NCBI GenBank assembly: GCA_947503105.1
Contig: CANNCM010000001.1
Coordinates: 540,221-604,220, forward strand
DNA: 64,000 nt
Source: an uncultured Flavobacteriaceae bacterium
GTDB taxonomy: Bacteria; Bacteroidota; Bacteroidia; Flavobacteriales; Flavobacteriaceae
Reading direction: 5' to 3'
Under the pieces are notes generated by a model. The model was not told where the DNA came from and searched no databases. It saw nothing but the letters and a program-made list of their open reading frames with translations. Below are positions 11,244-21,397 of the stretch, piece after piece (position 1 is the stretch's first letter; each line of letters starts with the position of its first letter). Made by a program: the position numbers and the translations under genes.

Positions 11244-11724
11244 ATTGGCGTTTGGGATTTTAGTTGTTTTTTTGATGACATCTTGTAATCAAAATAATTT
11301 ATTTGATCGCTATACTTCGGTTGATAATGAATGGAATAAAAATCAAATAATTTCTTATAATTTTACCGTCAACGATACGCTTCAAACTAAAAACGTTTAC
11401 ATAAAAGTAAGAACATCAGATAGTTATAAATACAGCAATTTATTTCTTATTGTTGATTTAAAATATCCCAACGGGAAAATTGAAAAAGACACCTTAGAAT
11501 ACATGATGGCACAACCAGACGGCACTATGCTAGGCAGAGGACTTATGTCTATAAAGGAACATAAACTTTGGTACAAGGGGCATGATCAGCCCTTTGTGTT
11601 TTCGGAGGTTGGAGACTATACCATATCTATACATCATGCCATGCGTGCATTAGATGAAGTTTCTGGGATAAGCGCTTTGGAGGGGGTTTTGGATGTAGGG
11701 TTCTGTATAGAAAACTTGGAATAG
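11233..11724 (+). CDS. gldH: gliding motility lipoprotein GldH
   Basis: Lipobox MQTRLAFGILVVFLMTSCNQNN; placed directly after PSP1 gene and before PBP1A, the usual flavobacterial order; start overlaps previous CDS by 11 bp. Confidence 0.8.
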   Translation: MQTRLAFGILVVFLMTSCNQNNLFDRYTSVDNEWNKNQIISYNFTVNDTLQTKNVYIKVRTSDSYKYSNLFLIVDLKYPNGKIEKDTLEYMMAQPDGTMLGRGLMSIKEHKLWYKGHDQPFVFSEVGDYTISIHHAMRALDEVSGISALEGVLDVGFCIENLE

Positions 11725-11734
11725 TAAATTTATA

Positions 11735-14074
11735 ATGACAAAGAAAAAAACAACATCAAAATTAGATTTTTCAAAACCAAAACGTTGGTTTTGGATACTA
11801 TTCCTAGTTGGAATTTTAAGCATTCCATTTGTTTTTCTGTTGGCGTCTTTTGGGGCTTTTGGGTTCATGCCCGATCACACAGCATTAGAAAATCCACGAA
11901 CAAATTTGGCCACAGAAGTCATTTCATCTGATGGATCAACTTTGGGTAAATTTTATTATGAAGACAACCGTACCCCTGTAGGCTATGATGAACTTCCAAA
12001 ACATCTAGTAGATGCATTAATTGCCACAGAAGATATTCGTTATTTTGATCATGCTGGTATTGATGCTCGAGGCACATTAAGAGCGCTTTTTAAGCTCGGA
12101 AAAGGAGGAGGAGCAAGTACTATTTCTCAGCAATTGGCAAAACAACTTTTTCATGGAGAAGGCTCAAGAAATACCCTTGGCAGGATTACTCAAAAAATCA
12201 AAGAATGGGTGATTGCAACACGTTTGGAAAAGCAATACACCAAAGAAGAAATCATTGCACAATATTTTAATATTTATGATTTTGGAAACAATGCCGATGG
12301 TATTCGAAGTGCAGCCCGTATATATTTTGGAAAAGAACCCTCTGCGTTAAATCTCAAAGAGTCGGCAATGTTGGTAGGCATGTTTAAAAATTCATCCTTA
12401 TACAATCCTCGACCAAAACGCAACCCTGTTGGCACAAAAAACCGAAGAAATGTGGTCCTTTCTCAAATGGCAAAGTATAATTTTATTTCTGAGCAGATAA
12501 AGGATTCTTTACAGCAAACCCCATTAGATTTAAATTATACACCTGAGTCGCACAGGGAAGGTATTGCAACTTATTTTAGGGCCTATTTAAAAACGTTTTT
12601 AAAGGAATGGATCAATCAACCAAAAAACAGAAAGCCAAATGGCGAAAAGTATAATATCTATAAAGATGGTTTAAAAGTATATACAACTCTAGATTCGCGA
12701 ATGCAATCTATTGCAGAAGCAGCAGTTACAGGTCATATGAAGGCACTTCAAGCAGAGTTTTTTGTACAAAACACACCACGAAGAAATCGAACAGCCCCAT
12801 TTTTGGATTTAGAAAAAGAAGAAATAGACCAATTGTTAAAAATTGGAATGAAACGCTCTGAGCGCTGGCGTAAAATGCGTTACGATTTAAAGAAGCCAGT
12901 GGACGAAATTGTAGCGTCCTTTAAACAGCCAACGAAAATGAAAATATTTTCTTGGACAGCACCTAATAATGAAATTGATACCATAATGACTCCAATGGAT
13001 TCTATGCGTTACTACAAATCATTTTTAAGAGCAGGAATGATGTCTATGGAGCCTCAAACAGGTTTTGTAAAAGCTTGGGTTGGCGGGTTCAATTATAAAC
13101 ATTTTCAATATGACATGGTAAAGCAAGGTAAGCGTCAAGTTGGCTCAACTTTTAAGCCCTTTGTGTATGCCGCAGCCATAGATCAGTTGCAGTTATCGCC
13201 ATGTGATACGCTTCCAAAAGCACAAATTACAATTCCAGCAAATAAATTTGGAAATGTAAAACCATGGGCTCCAAAAAACTCCAACAAAAATTATTCAGGA
13301 TTTGAAACCCTAAAGTCTGCCTTGGCCAATTCCAGAAACACCATTACCGCAAGATTGATGAACGAAATTGGGCCTCAGCCTGTTATCAATTTGGCAAAAA
13401 GCTTGGGTGTTGAGCAAGATCTTCCTGCTGTTCCTTCTATTGCTCTCGGAACTCCAGATTTGAGTGTCTATGAAATGGTTGCAGCCTATTCTACTTTTGC
13501 CAATAAAGGCGTCTATACTAAGCCTGTTATGGTGACACATATTGAAGATAAAAATGGCACTTTATTGTATCAATTTTCGCCAGAAACTAAAGATGTTTTA
13601 AGTGAAGAAATTGCTTACGTTGTTGTCAATTTAATGGAAGGCGTAACTCAGTTTGGATCTGGTCAAAGATTACGGCATAATTTTGCCAAAAATCAAACTG
13701 TTTATAAAGAAATTGTAACAGGATACCCCTATGAGTTTGACAATCCAATAGCTGGAAAAACAGGAACGACACAAAACCACAGTGATGGTTGGTTTATGGG
13801 GATGGTACCAAATTTAGTCACCGGCGTATGGGTGGGAGGCGAAGATCGCGCAACACATTTTAAAACCATTACTTATGGGCAAGGCGCTTCAATGGCCCTT
13901 CCTATTTGGGCCAATTATATGAAAGGATGTTACGATAATGAAGATTTAGAAATTTCTAAAGAGGAATTTGAAAAGCCCGAAAAACTTAGCATCATGACCG
14001 AATGTGACAACATTACAGCAGAGGATGGCGCCGTCTCAGAACCACCAGAAATTACACCAGACATAGATTTTTAG
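11735..14074 (+). CDS. penicillin-binding protein 1A (transglycosylase/transpeptidase)
   Basis: ATEDIRYFDHAGIDARGTLRAL, GASTISQQLAKQLF, KQGKRQVGSTFKPFVY, GKTGTTQNHSDGWFMG. Confidence 0.93.
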   Translation: MTKKKTTSKLDFSKPKRWFWILFLVGILSIPFVFLLASFGAFGFMPDHTALENPRTNLATEVISSDGSTLGKFYYEDNRTPVGYDELPKHLVDALIATEDIRYFDHAGIDARGTLRALFKLGKGGGASTISQQLAKQLFHGEGSRNTLGRITQKIKEWVIATRLEKQYTKEEIIAQYFNIYDFGNNADGIRSAARIYFGKEPSALNLKESAMLVGMFKNSSLYNPRPKRNPVGTKNRRNVVLSQMAKYNFISEQIKDSLQQTPLDLNYTPESHREGIATYFRAYLKTFLKEWINQPKNRKPNGEKYNIYKDGLKVYTTLDSRMQSIAEAAVTGHMKALQAEFFVQNTPRRNRTAPFLDLEKEEIDQLLKIGMKRSERWRKMRYDLKKPVDEIVASFKQPTKMKIFSWTAPNNEIDTIMTPMDSMRYYKSFLRAGMMSMEPQTGFVKAWVGGFNYKHFQYDMVKQGKRQVGSTFKPFVYAAAIDQLQLSPCDTLPKAQITIPANKFGNVKPWAPKNSNKNYSGFETLKSALANSRNTITARLMNEIGPQPVINLAKSLGVEQDLPAVPSIALGTPDLSVYEMVAAYSTFANKGVYTKPVMVTHIEDKNGTLLYQFSPETKDVLSEEIAYVVVNLMEGVTQFGSGQRLRHNFAKNQTVYKEIVTGYPYEFDNPIAGKTGTTQNHSDGWFMGMVPNLVTGVWVGGEDRATHFKTITYGQGASMALPIWANYMKGCYDNEDLEISKEEFEKPEKLSIMTECDNITAEDGAVSEPPEITPDIDF

Positions 14075-14130
14075 TTTAGATTTTTAGAGTACACTTAATT
14101 TTTAGTAACTTATAATTCTAAAATAGTATT

Positions 14131-14832
14131 ATGATTAATAAACAAGTAGAACATGTACAAGCAGCTCTTGAAGGCGTAAAAAGCGGTATGACCTTACTTC
14201 TAGGCGGATTTGGACTATGTGGGATTCCAGAAAATGCAATAGCTGAGCTCGTTGCAATGAATGTCAACAACCTAACCTGTATTTCAAACAATGCAGGTGT
14301 CGATGATTTTGGGCTAGGGCTATTATTACAAAAGCATCAAATAAAAAAAATGATATCGTCTTATGTTGGAGAAAATGATGAATTTGAACGTCAAATGTTG
14401 TCCGGAGAACTCGATGTAGAGCTTATTCCTCAGGGGACTTTAGCCGAACGCTGTAGAGCTGCACAGGCTGGATTTCCTGCAATTTATACTCCTGCAGGGT
14501 TCGGAACAGAGGTTGCAGAAGGAAAAGAAACCCGCGAATTTGATGGCAAAATGTATGTCTTAGAACATGCGTTTAAGGCCGACTTTTCATTTGTTAAAGC
14601 ATGGAAAGGTGATGCTGCAGGGAATTTAATTTTTAAAGGAACAGCAAGAAACTTTAATCCAAACATGTGTGGCGCCGCCAAGATTACTGTTGCTGAGGTT
14701 GAAGAATTGGTACCTGTTGGCTCACTAGATCCCAATCAAATTCATATTCCTGGAATATTTATTCAACGGATTTTTCAGGGGAAGAATTATGAAAAACGCA
14801 TAGAACAAAGAACCCTAACGCCAAAACCCTAA
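14131..14832 (+). CDS. scoA: 3-oxoacid CoA-transferase subunit A
   Basis: [19 protein letters not shown]...[14 protein letters not shown]. Confidence 0.9.
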   Translation: MINKQVEHVQAALEGVKSGMTLLLGGFGLCGIPENAIAELVAMNVNNLTCISNNAGVDDFGLGLLLQKHQIKKMISSYVGENDEFERQMLSGELDVELIPQGTLAERCRAAQAGFPAIYTPAGFGTEVAEGKETREFDGKMYVLEHAFKADFSFVKAWKGDAAGNLIFKGTARNFNPNMCGAAKITVAEVEELVPVGSLDPNQIHIPGIFIQRIFQGKNYEKRIEQRTLTPKP

Positions 14833-14843
14833 AACTAAGTGTT

Positions 14844-15497
14844 ATGTTAGACAAAAACGGAATCGCAAAACGCATTGCCAAAGAAGTAAAAAATGGATAC
14901 TATGTCAATCTAGGGATAGGCATACCAACGCTTGTAGCCAACTTTGTTAGAGAGGATATTGAAGTCGAATTTCAAAGTGAAAATGGAATTTTAGGCATGG
15001 GCCCTTTCCCATATGAAGGAGAAGAAGATGCAGATCTAATCAATGCTGGAAAACAAACCATTACCGCTTTGGATGGTGCAAGTTATTTTGACTCTGCCAT
15101 GAGCTTTTCAATGATTCGTGGGCAACACGTTGATTTGACTATTTTGGGCGCTATGGAAGTGGCAGAAAATGGAGATATTGCCAATTGGAAAATACCAGGG
15201 CGTTTGGTCAAGGGTATGGGAGGCGCAATGGATTTGGTAGCAAGCGCAGAGAATATTATTGTTGCTATGATGCACACCAATAAACGCGGCGAATCAAAAC
15301 TTTTGAAACGCTGTAAGTTGCCATTAACGGGCGTTAATTGTGTTAAAAAAATTGTCACAAATCTGGCGGTTATAGAAGTTACACCTCAAGGATTTAAATT
15401 GCTTGAACGTGCTCCAGGGGTAAGCGTAGAAGAAATAGCAGCAGCAACAGAAGGAGAACTTATTGTTCAAGGCAATATTCCAGAAATGACACTATAG
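14844..15497 (+). CDS. scoB: 3-oxoacid CoA-transferase subunit B
   Basis: NGYYVNLGIGIPTLVANF...FQSENGILGMGPFP (SENG motif). Confidence 0.9.
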   Translation: MLDKNGIAKRIAKEVKNGYYVNLGIGIPTLVANFVREDIEVEFQSENGILGMGPFPYEGEEDADLINAGKQTITALDGASYFDSAMSFSMIRGQHVDLTILGAMEVAENGDIANWKIPGRLVKGMGGAMDLVASAENIIVAMMHTNKRGESKLLKRCKLPLTGVNCVKKIVTNLAVIEVTPQGFKLLERAPGVSVEEIAAATEGELIVQGNIPEMTL

Positions 15498-17174
15498 CCC
15501 TTTTGGGATGGCATTGATTAGTCGTTTTGTATACTCTTTTTTTGGGTTTGCATAAACTTCGTCGGCCTCGCCAAATTCTTCAATTTTTCCTTGATTCATA
15601 ATCAGCAATTGATCGGCCATATACTTTACAACGGCCAAATCGTGAGAAATAAAAATATACGTAAATCCAAACTCTTCTTTTAGAGTATTTAAAAGATTTA
15701 ATACTTGTGCCTGAACAGAAATATCCAAAGCAGAAACAGATTCGTCACATACAATCAGTTTTGGCTGCAAGGCAATGGTTCTTGCAATCCCAATACGCTG
15801 CCGTTGTCCACCAGAAAATTCGTGAGGATATCGCTTGAAAGCAGACACCTCTAGTCCTACTTTTTCAAGCAATTCTTTTGTTTTTTGTGCTCTTTCAGAG
15901 GAATCATTGTAGAGCTTATGTACTGCCATAGGTTCCATTATGGCTTCGCCAACGGTTAGTCTTGGATTGAGTGATGCAAAAGGATCTTGAAAAATAATTT
16001 GAATATCTTTCCTTAAATTCCGAATGGTTTTCAAAGCCATTTTATTTAAATCTTTTCCCCTGTAAAAAAGGGTTCCAGAGGTTGCTTTGTCAAGTTGTAA
16101 AATGGCTTTTCCTAAAGTAGATTTTCCACAACCCGATTCGCCAACCAAACCCATTGTTTCTCCTTCATAAAGCTTGAAACTGACGTTGTTAACCGCTTTA
16201 AAAGCTGTTTGCTTACCAAAAACACCAACTTTTGAGTAGTAGATTTTTTCTAAATTTATCACCTCTAAAAGCGGTGGATTGCTATATAATTTTTTGTGGT
16301 TTTCATTTCGGATTTTTTTTGAAATGGTCTCCATAGACATTGTTTTGGATAAAACATCTTCAACAGTTGGCAGTCTTTTTAAACGCACGTCAAGCGCAGG
16401 GCGTGCTGCAATTAATGCTTTTGTATATTCATTTTGTGGGTTTTTAAAAATTGATGCAGTAGGGCCTTGTTCAACAATTTTACCTTTGTACATGACTAGC
16501 GTTCTTTGTGCAATTTCAGAAACTAAAGCTAAGTCGTGACTGATAAATATAACGCTCATTTGCGTTTCTTTTTGCAGGTCTTGAATCAGTTCGATAATTT
16601 CATTTTGAACAGTAACGTCCAAAGCTGTTGTTGGCTCGTCTGCTATTAATACATCAGGTTTGCAGGCCATTGCCATCGCAATCATTACCCGTTGTTGTTG
16701 TCCTCCCGAAAGCTCATGAGGGTATTTGGTGTAAGCTTGCTCAGGGCTTGGAATTTTCACACTTTCAAACAACTTGATCACTTCCAGTTTAGCATTTTTT
16801 GGTGATACAATATGGTGTTGTAAAAGAATTTCTTTTACTTGAGTTCCACAACGCATGGAAGGATTCAAAGCACTCATGGGTTCTTGAAAAATCATACTGA
16901 TTTTATGACCCCGTATGCTTTCCATTTGTCTAGAGGGCGTTTTATTTATGTCGATATCATTATAAATAATTTCGCCATTAATTAGCGGGGTTTTTAGAAG
17001 CCGCATGATCGATAATGCCGTCATTGACTTTCCACTACCAGATTCTCCAACAACTCCTAAAATTTCGTTTTTGTAAAGGTCAAAACTTATACCATGAAGA
17101 ATACGTTTTGTTATGCCATTCTTTTCAAAAGCAATAGATAAGTTTTTTATACTAAGTATAGAGTGGTGGTTCAT
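15492..17174 (-). CDS. dipeptide/oligopeptide ABC transporter, fused dual ATPase
   Basis: Two Walker A (GESGSGKS, GESGCGKS) and two signature motifs (LSGGQQQR, FSGGQRQR); C-terminal half OppF-like. Confidence 0.92.
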   Translation of the reverse strand: MNHHSILSIKNLSIAFEKNGITKRILHGISFDLYKNEILGVVGESGSGKSMTALSIMRLLKTPLINGEIIYNDIDINKTPSRQMESIRGHKISMIFQEPMSALNPSMRCGTQVKEILLQHHIVSPKNAKLEVIKLFESVKIPSPEQAYTKYPHELSGGQQQRVMIAMAMACKPDVLIADEPTTALDVTVQNEIIELIQDLQKETQMSVIFISHDLALVSEIAQRTLVMYKGKIVEQGPTASIFKNPQNEYTKALIAARPALDVRLKRLPTVEDVLSKTMSMETISKKIRNENHKKLYSNPPLLEVINLEKIYYSKVGVFGKQTAFKAVNNVSFKLYEGETMGLVGESGCGKSTLGKAILQLDKATSGTLFYRGKDLNKMALKTIRNLRKDIQIIFQDPFASLNPRLTVGEAIMEPMAVHKLYNDSSERAQKTKELLEKVGLEVSAFKRYPHEFSGGQRQRIGIARTIALQPKLIVCDESVSALDISVQAQVLNLLNTLKEEFGFTYIFISHDLAVVKYMADQLLIMNQGKIEEFGEADEVYANPKKEYTKRLINAIPKGL

Positions 17175-17177
17175 CGC

Positions 17178-17891
17178 TTAAATATAAGCAATTTCGTTTT
17201 TGTCTAATAAGTCTTCGCCTCGAAGTCTTAGTAAAATTTGCGCAACGGCCAGAGTGTCTTTTTCACAATAGGCACCAATACGGTCTATGTTTTTTTCTTC
17301 ATAGAAAACACGATAAATTTCACTCCCATCGATGTCCTCTTTTGGTGAGGGGATACCCAACACATTGGTTAGTAATTTTAATGATGTATAATGTTTAAAA
17401 TCTCCAAATTTCCACAATTCTAATGTATCTAGGTGAGGGACTTCCCATGGTTTTTTCCCAAAAAGATTCAGTTTTGAAGGCAGTTTTATATTATGAACCA
17501 GCATTCTACGGGCGATATATGGAAAGTCGAATTCTTTTCCATTGTGTGCACAAAGCAAATGTTTGGGGTGGTTGAAGTGTGTTTCTAGCAAGGCCTTAAA
17601 TTGTTTTAAAATTGAGATTTCTTCACCAGAAAATGTAGTCATTCTAAATGCTCTTTTGCGTTCTCCAGATGCAAAATAGCCCACCGAAATACAAATGATT
17701 TTTCCAAATTCGGCCCATATTCCTGCTCGGGGGTAGTATTCTTCTGGGCTAAAGTCTTCTTTGCGTTGGTATTGGGATTTTTGGGCCCAAAGGTCTTGTT
17801 TTTCCGACGATAAATCCGAAAAGTGTTCAACTTCTGGAACAGTCTCAATATCTAAAAATAGAATATGTTTAAGGTTGAGTTTGGAGAGCAT
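17178..17891 (-). CDS. DnaQ-like 3'-5' exonuclease (PolB-associated type)
   Basis: LFLDIETVPEVEHF, LCAHNGKEFDFPYIARRM, YCEKDTLAVAQILLRL. Confidence 0.78.
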   Translation of the reverse strand: MLSKLNLKHILFLDIETVPEVEHFSDLSSEKQDLWAQKSQYQRKEDFSPEEYYPRAGIWAEFGKIICISVGYFASGERKRAFRMTTFSGEEISILKQFKALLETHFNHPKHLLCAHNGKEFDFPYIARRMLVHNIKLPSKLNLFGKKPWEVPHLDTLELWKFGDFKHYTSLKLLTNVLGIPSPKEDIDGSEIYRVFYEEKNIDRIGAYCEKDTLAVAQILLRLRGEDLLDKNEIAYI

Positions 17892-19038
17892 CGTTTAACA
17901 TTTTATAGGCTTCTTCGATATAGATGGAGATGTCATCTGAAAAAATTTGACTTGCAGCATTTGGAGATTTTTGATGCCCTAATCGTACAATGATGATATT
18001 ATCTTTGGGCTCCACAATAACATATTGTCCAAGATGACCACGCATCATAAAAAAGGATTTTCCATCGCGTTTTTGCATCCAAAAGCCGTAACCGTATTCT
18101 GGACTTTCAGCAAATCTTGGGGTGATTGATTTTGCAACAAATGTAGAATCCAAAAGTTGTTTGCCGTTCCATTTACCGTGGTCTTTATAGAGTTTGCCAA
18201 AGCGCGCAAAGTCTTTGGCATTACTGGCAATACAACAGTAGGCCTTAACAAGATCATGGCCCTCACTATCCACTTGCCAAAGGGTGGGGTTTTCACTGCC
18301 CAAAGGTTTCCAAAAAGTTTCTGTGAGATAGTTATATAATTTCTTACCGGTAGCTTTTTCAATCACCATGGCCAATAATTGCGTATCACCACTCGAATAT
18401 TTATAGGCTTGACCAGGCTCTTTAACGACTTTTAAGCCAAGGATTACTTTCTCTAGATCATCATCAAAATACGCTCTTGTAGTGATGGATAAAGGCGAGT
18501 AATATTTCTCATCCCAATTGGTTCCAGAAGCCATAGACGACAGGTCGCCCACTGTCATTTTTGCGGCTAAACCCTCACTAAATTCTGGAAAGAAATCACT
18601 GACGGGCTGGTCTAAACTTTTGATGTACCCCTCTTCGATGGCTTTACCCATAAGTCCAGACACATAACTTTTGGCCATTGAAAATGAATTCGTTTTGGAA
18701 TTTTCATCAAAACCATCATAATAATTTTCAAACCAAACGCTGTCATTTTTTATGATGACATAGGCGATAGTGCCGTAAGCTTCATTATATTTTTGAAGAC
18801 GTTCCGTTTCAGAAGCTGTATTATAGTCTTTGTGTTTTGGCCAGGGTTGTGGGGTGTCATTTTGAATTTCTGCATTGTCAAATTCCTTATAATCCTCCAA
18901 ATAAGCAGTGCTATACCCTTTTGCGTAAATGGTTCTTACCGCTTTAAGGAGGTAGTCTGTATCTGTGATGTAAAGGATAGCAACGACGCCAAGAATAGCA
19001 ACCAAAACCCCTTTTAGAATACGTTTGAATATCTTCAT
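17869..19038 (-). CDS. serine hydrolase, beta-lactamase/class C family
   Basis: SFSMAKSYVSGLMGKAI (SxxK), YKYSSGDTQLL (YxS/N-like), signal-anchor N-terminus. Confidence 0.87.
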   Translation of the reverse strand: MKIFKRILKGVLVAILGVVAILYITDTDYLLKAVRTIYAKGYSTAYLEDYKEFDNAEIQNDTPQPWPKHKDYNTASETERLQKYNEAYGTIAYVIIKNDSVWFENYYDGFDENSKTNSFSMAKSYVSGLMGKAIEEGYIKSLDQPVSDFFPEFSEGLAAKMTVGDLSSMASGTNWDEKYYSPLSITTRAYFDDDLEKVILGLKVVKEPGQAYKYSSGDTQLLAMVIEKATGKKLYNYLTETFWKPLGSENPTLWQVDSEGHDLVKAYCCIASNAKDFARFGKLYKDHGKWNGKQLLDSTFVAKSITPRFAESPEYGYGFWMQKRDGKSFFMMRGHLGQYVIVEPKDNIIIVRLGHQKSPNAASQIFSDDISIYIEEAYKMLNDALQTQP

Positions 19039-19236
19039 TTTGTTTGTAATTTGGGTTAAAGATAATCAAAAAAAAAGCTTTGTATTTTAAGCTCTTTATT
19101 TCACGGAAATTTCCGTCAGACTCCTTTCGTGTGGTTCATAAAATGTCTTTGGAACGAATGGATTTGCGCAACGTTTTGGCTAAGCTGCGTTTTAATGTAG
19201 TTTGGGTTTTGTTGTGTTAAGTACTTTTTTATTGAG

Positions 19237-19803
19237 TCAAATTTCTGACATTAACTTTTCAAAGTTCCATACTGTCGCAAATTCCAGATTCAAACTGGCA
19301 AGAGTTGTTAAATGAATTGTTTCAGAATCATATTTTTCTCCATTAATTCCAATTCTGTCAAAAGTTGCTGTTGCATCTGAAATTAGATAGGTTTTATATC
19401 CAAAATTCCCTGCCATCCGAGTTGTAGTTGACACACAGTGATTTGTCGTTAAACCCACAATAACAAGTGTATCAATATTTAAATCATCCAATTGCTCTTT
19501 TAAGTTAGTACCGATAAAAGCACTATTGACATTTTTTGTAATTATCGTTTCATTTTTCATTGGCAATACAGCGTCATTGAATTCAAATCCCTTGTCTAAC
19601 GGGTTTAATTTGGATTTTAAATTTTTTGAGCTGTGTCGAATGTGAAATAAAGGTAAATTTAATTCTCTCCATTTCTCCAAAATCTTACCACAAAGGGCCT
19701 CGGCATTTTTATTATTCTTATTTCCTCCCCAGTAGTCTTCGTTTAAAAATGCTTTTTGTACATCTATTAATATTAATGCAGGTTTCTGGTTCCTTAATTT
19801 CAT
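19237..19803 (-). CDS. isochorismatase-family cysteine hydrolase
   Basis: ALILIDVQKAFL...LVIVGLTTNHCVSTTTRMAGNFGYKTYLISDAT. Confidence 0.88.
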   Translation of the reverse strand: MKLRNQKPALILIDVQKAFLNEDYWGGNKNNKNAEALCGKILEKWRELNLPLFHIRHSSKNLKSKLNPLDKGFEFNDAVLPMKNETIITKNVNSAFIGTNLKEQLDDLNIDTLVIVGLTTNHCVSTTTRMAGNFGYKTYLISDATATFDRIGINGEKYDSETIHLTTLASLNLEFATVWNFEKLMSEI

Positions 19804-19814
19804 TATTACTTTAA

Positions 19815-19928
19815 TTATAGACAACAACGGTCTGGTTCTTCTACTTCTAAATTATTAAAAACAGATACGTTACTTTTTACTGCTTGTGTTTGATATTGAA
19901 GGTTTTTTTCAAAATTAAATCCCTTCAT
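19815..19928 (-). pseudogene. 5' relic of a Type III restriction enzyme (Res) gene
   Basis: Not in the ORF track. MKGFNFEKNLQYQTQAVKSNVSVFNNLEVEEPDRCCL*; resembles Res/DEAD-helicase N-termini; its ATG overlaps the rhuM stop (ATGA). Confidence 0.5.
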
Positions 19929-20743
19929 AATACTTCAATATTTAGTTTGCTAAATGCGAAGATTTTTTTGCCTAAGTCTTTTAAACTTGCTCCAATATGG
20001 TAGGTTTGGTTATCGATAATTAGAAAACGATCGTGGTACTTTTGGCTTGTTTTTACTGTTACCTTTTTGTATTGGTGGTTGTATTTATCAATATCTAATT
20101 GCAGTTGTTTTGACACCTGTTTTGTTATTAGTGTAAACTCTATGTCTGGATATTTAGTAAAAAGAGTTAATACCGTTTCATCTATATAATTATCGATTAA
20201 CAGCACCTTTTTTACTGCTGTTTTTAGTAGGTTGTTTACCAATACATAAGCATCAAATATTTGTCCCTCAAAAAATACACCTTGATTAGGCGGTAAATTG
20301 GTTTCTAACTTTAAAGCTATTTGATTTACTTTTTCGTTTAATTGTCCTACATTATTTTCAATTTCATTAATTCTATGATTAACGGCATACCCTTTTAATA
20401 AAATAGCTTTTAAAATTTTATTTGCCCAAATTCTAAATTGAATACCTTGTGACGATTTTACGCGATACCCTACAGAAATAATAACATCTAAATTATAATG
20501 TTCTATTTGCCTTGTAACGGTTCTGCTGCCTTCTTTTTGAACTGTCGCAAAATTTGCGACAGTTGCTAATTCTTTTAGTTCTTCTTTTAATGCATTGTTT
20601 ATATGCTTACCAATGGTTTTTATATCCCGATTAAAAAGAGTTGCTATCTGATGTCTGTTAAGCCACACTGTTTCATTTTCGATGCGAACCTCTATTTTAT
20701 TTGTAGTTTTGTGTGCTTGATATAAGATGATTTCATTTTTCAT
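19925..20743 (-). CDS. rhuM: RhuM-family protein with C-terminal phospholipase-D-like segment
   Basis: EVRIENETVWLNRHQIATLFNRDIKTIGKHINNAL...VISVGYRVKSSQGIQFRIWANKIL; C-terminus YHDRFLIIDNQTYHIGASLKDLGKKIFAFSKL. Confidence 0.82.
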   Translation of the reverse strand: MKNEIILYQAHKTTNKIEVRIENETVWLNRHQIATLFNRDIKTIGKHINNALKEELKELATVANFATVQKEGSRTVTRQIEHYNLDVIISVGYRVKSSQGIQFRIWANKILKAILLKGYAVNHRINEIENNVGQLNEKVNQIALKLETNLPPNQGVFFEGQIFDAYVLVNNLLKTAVKKVLLIDNYIDETVLTLFTKYPDIEFTLITKQVSKQLQLDIDKYNHQYKKVTVKTSQKYHDRFLIIDNQTYHIGASLKDLGKKIFAFSKLNIEVL

Positions 20744-20744
20744 A

Positions 20745-21195
20745 TTAATACCGTGTTATAAAGTCAATATCAATACTTTTCTTATTGACATAAGACCTAA
20801 TATTTTCGCTTATTTCACGCAAGTTTTTACTCTAAAAATTATAGCCAAATGCAATAATGGTGGTGGGGTTAAAACTTTTATCGCTATCAATTTTTTCTAA
20901 TAAAGTTTTTAAGTTTTCAGTTGTAAAACCTTTATTCATTAAATATAATTTCTCATTACTGTATGTGCTGTGTAGCCGTTTAAGTCGGTTTCTTGTGTTG
21001 TTTTAGTAAGTGGACACCATCATAGGTTTTCCAAGTAAATAACAGTGCTTTTAGGTCTGCTTTGGTAAGTTTGCTTTCATCAAACAAAGTGGTTTGTTTT
21101 TCTAGTTCTTCGGATTCAAAATTATAATCTTCCCAAATCGGAAGGGTTTCAAATACCTTGTATTTTATTTTTATTTTTTCCCTTATTACTACCAT
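20745..21195 (-). pseudogene. degraded 3' portion of an adenine-specific DNA methyltransferase (Type III Mod-like)
   Basis: Stitching frames gives ...KVFETLPIWEDYNFESEELEKQTTLFDESKLTKADLKALLFTWKTYDGV/PLTKTTQETDLNGYTA/YSNEKLYLMNKGFTTENLKTLLEKIDSDKSFNPTTIIAFGYNF*SKNLREISENIRSYVNKKSIDIDFITRY*; needs two frameshifts and one nonsense codon; stop lies 1 nt before rhuM ATG. Confidence 0.55.
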
Positions 21196-21397
21196 TAATT
21201 AATTTTAAGTTCAAACGTAATTTGTGTAGCAGATTGCTTGCTTTTTGTACTCCTTCTTTTTGAGTAAGTTTATTTGGATTGTAATACAATTTCTTCCATT
21301 CTTTGTTATTTAAATTGAAATTTAAATATCTATTATAAACACCTTGAAGGTCGCTTATGTGCTTAAAATCAGTTAGTTCAAGATAATCAGTGTTTTT

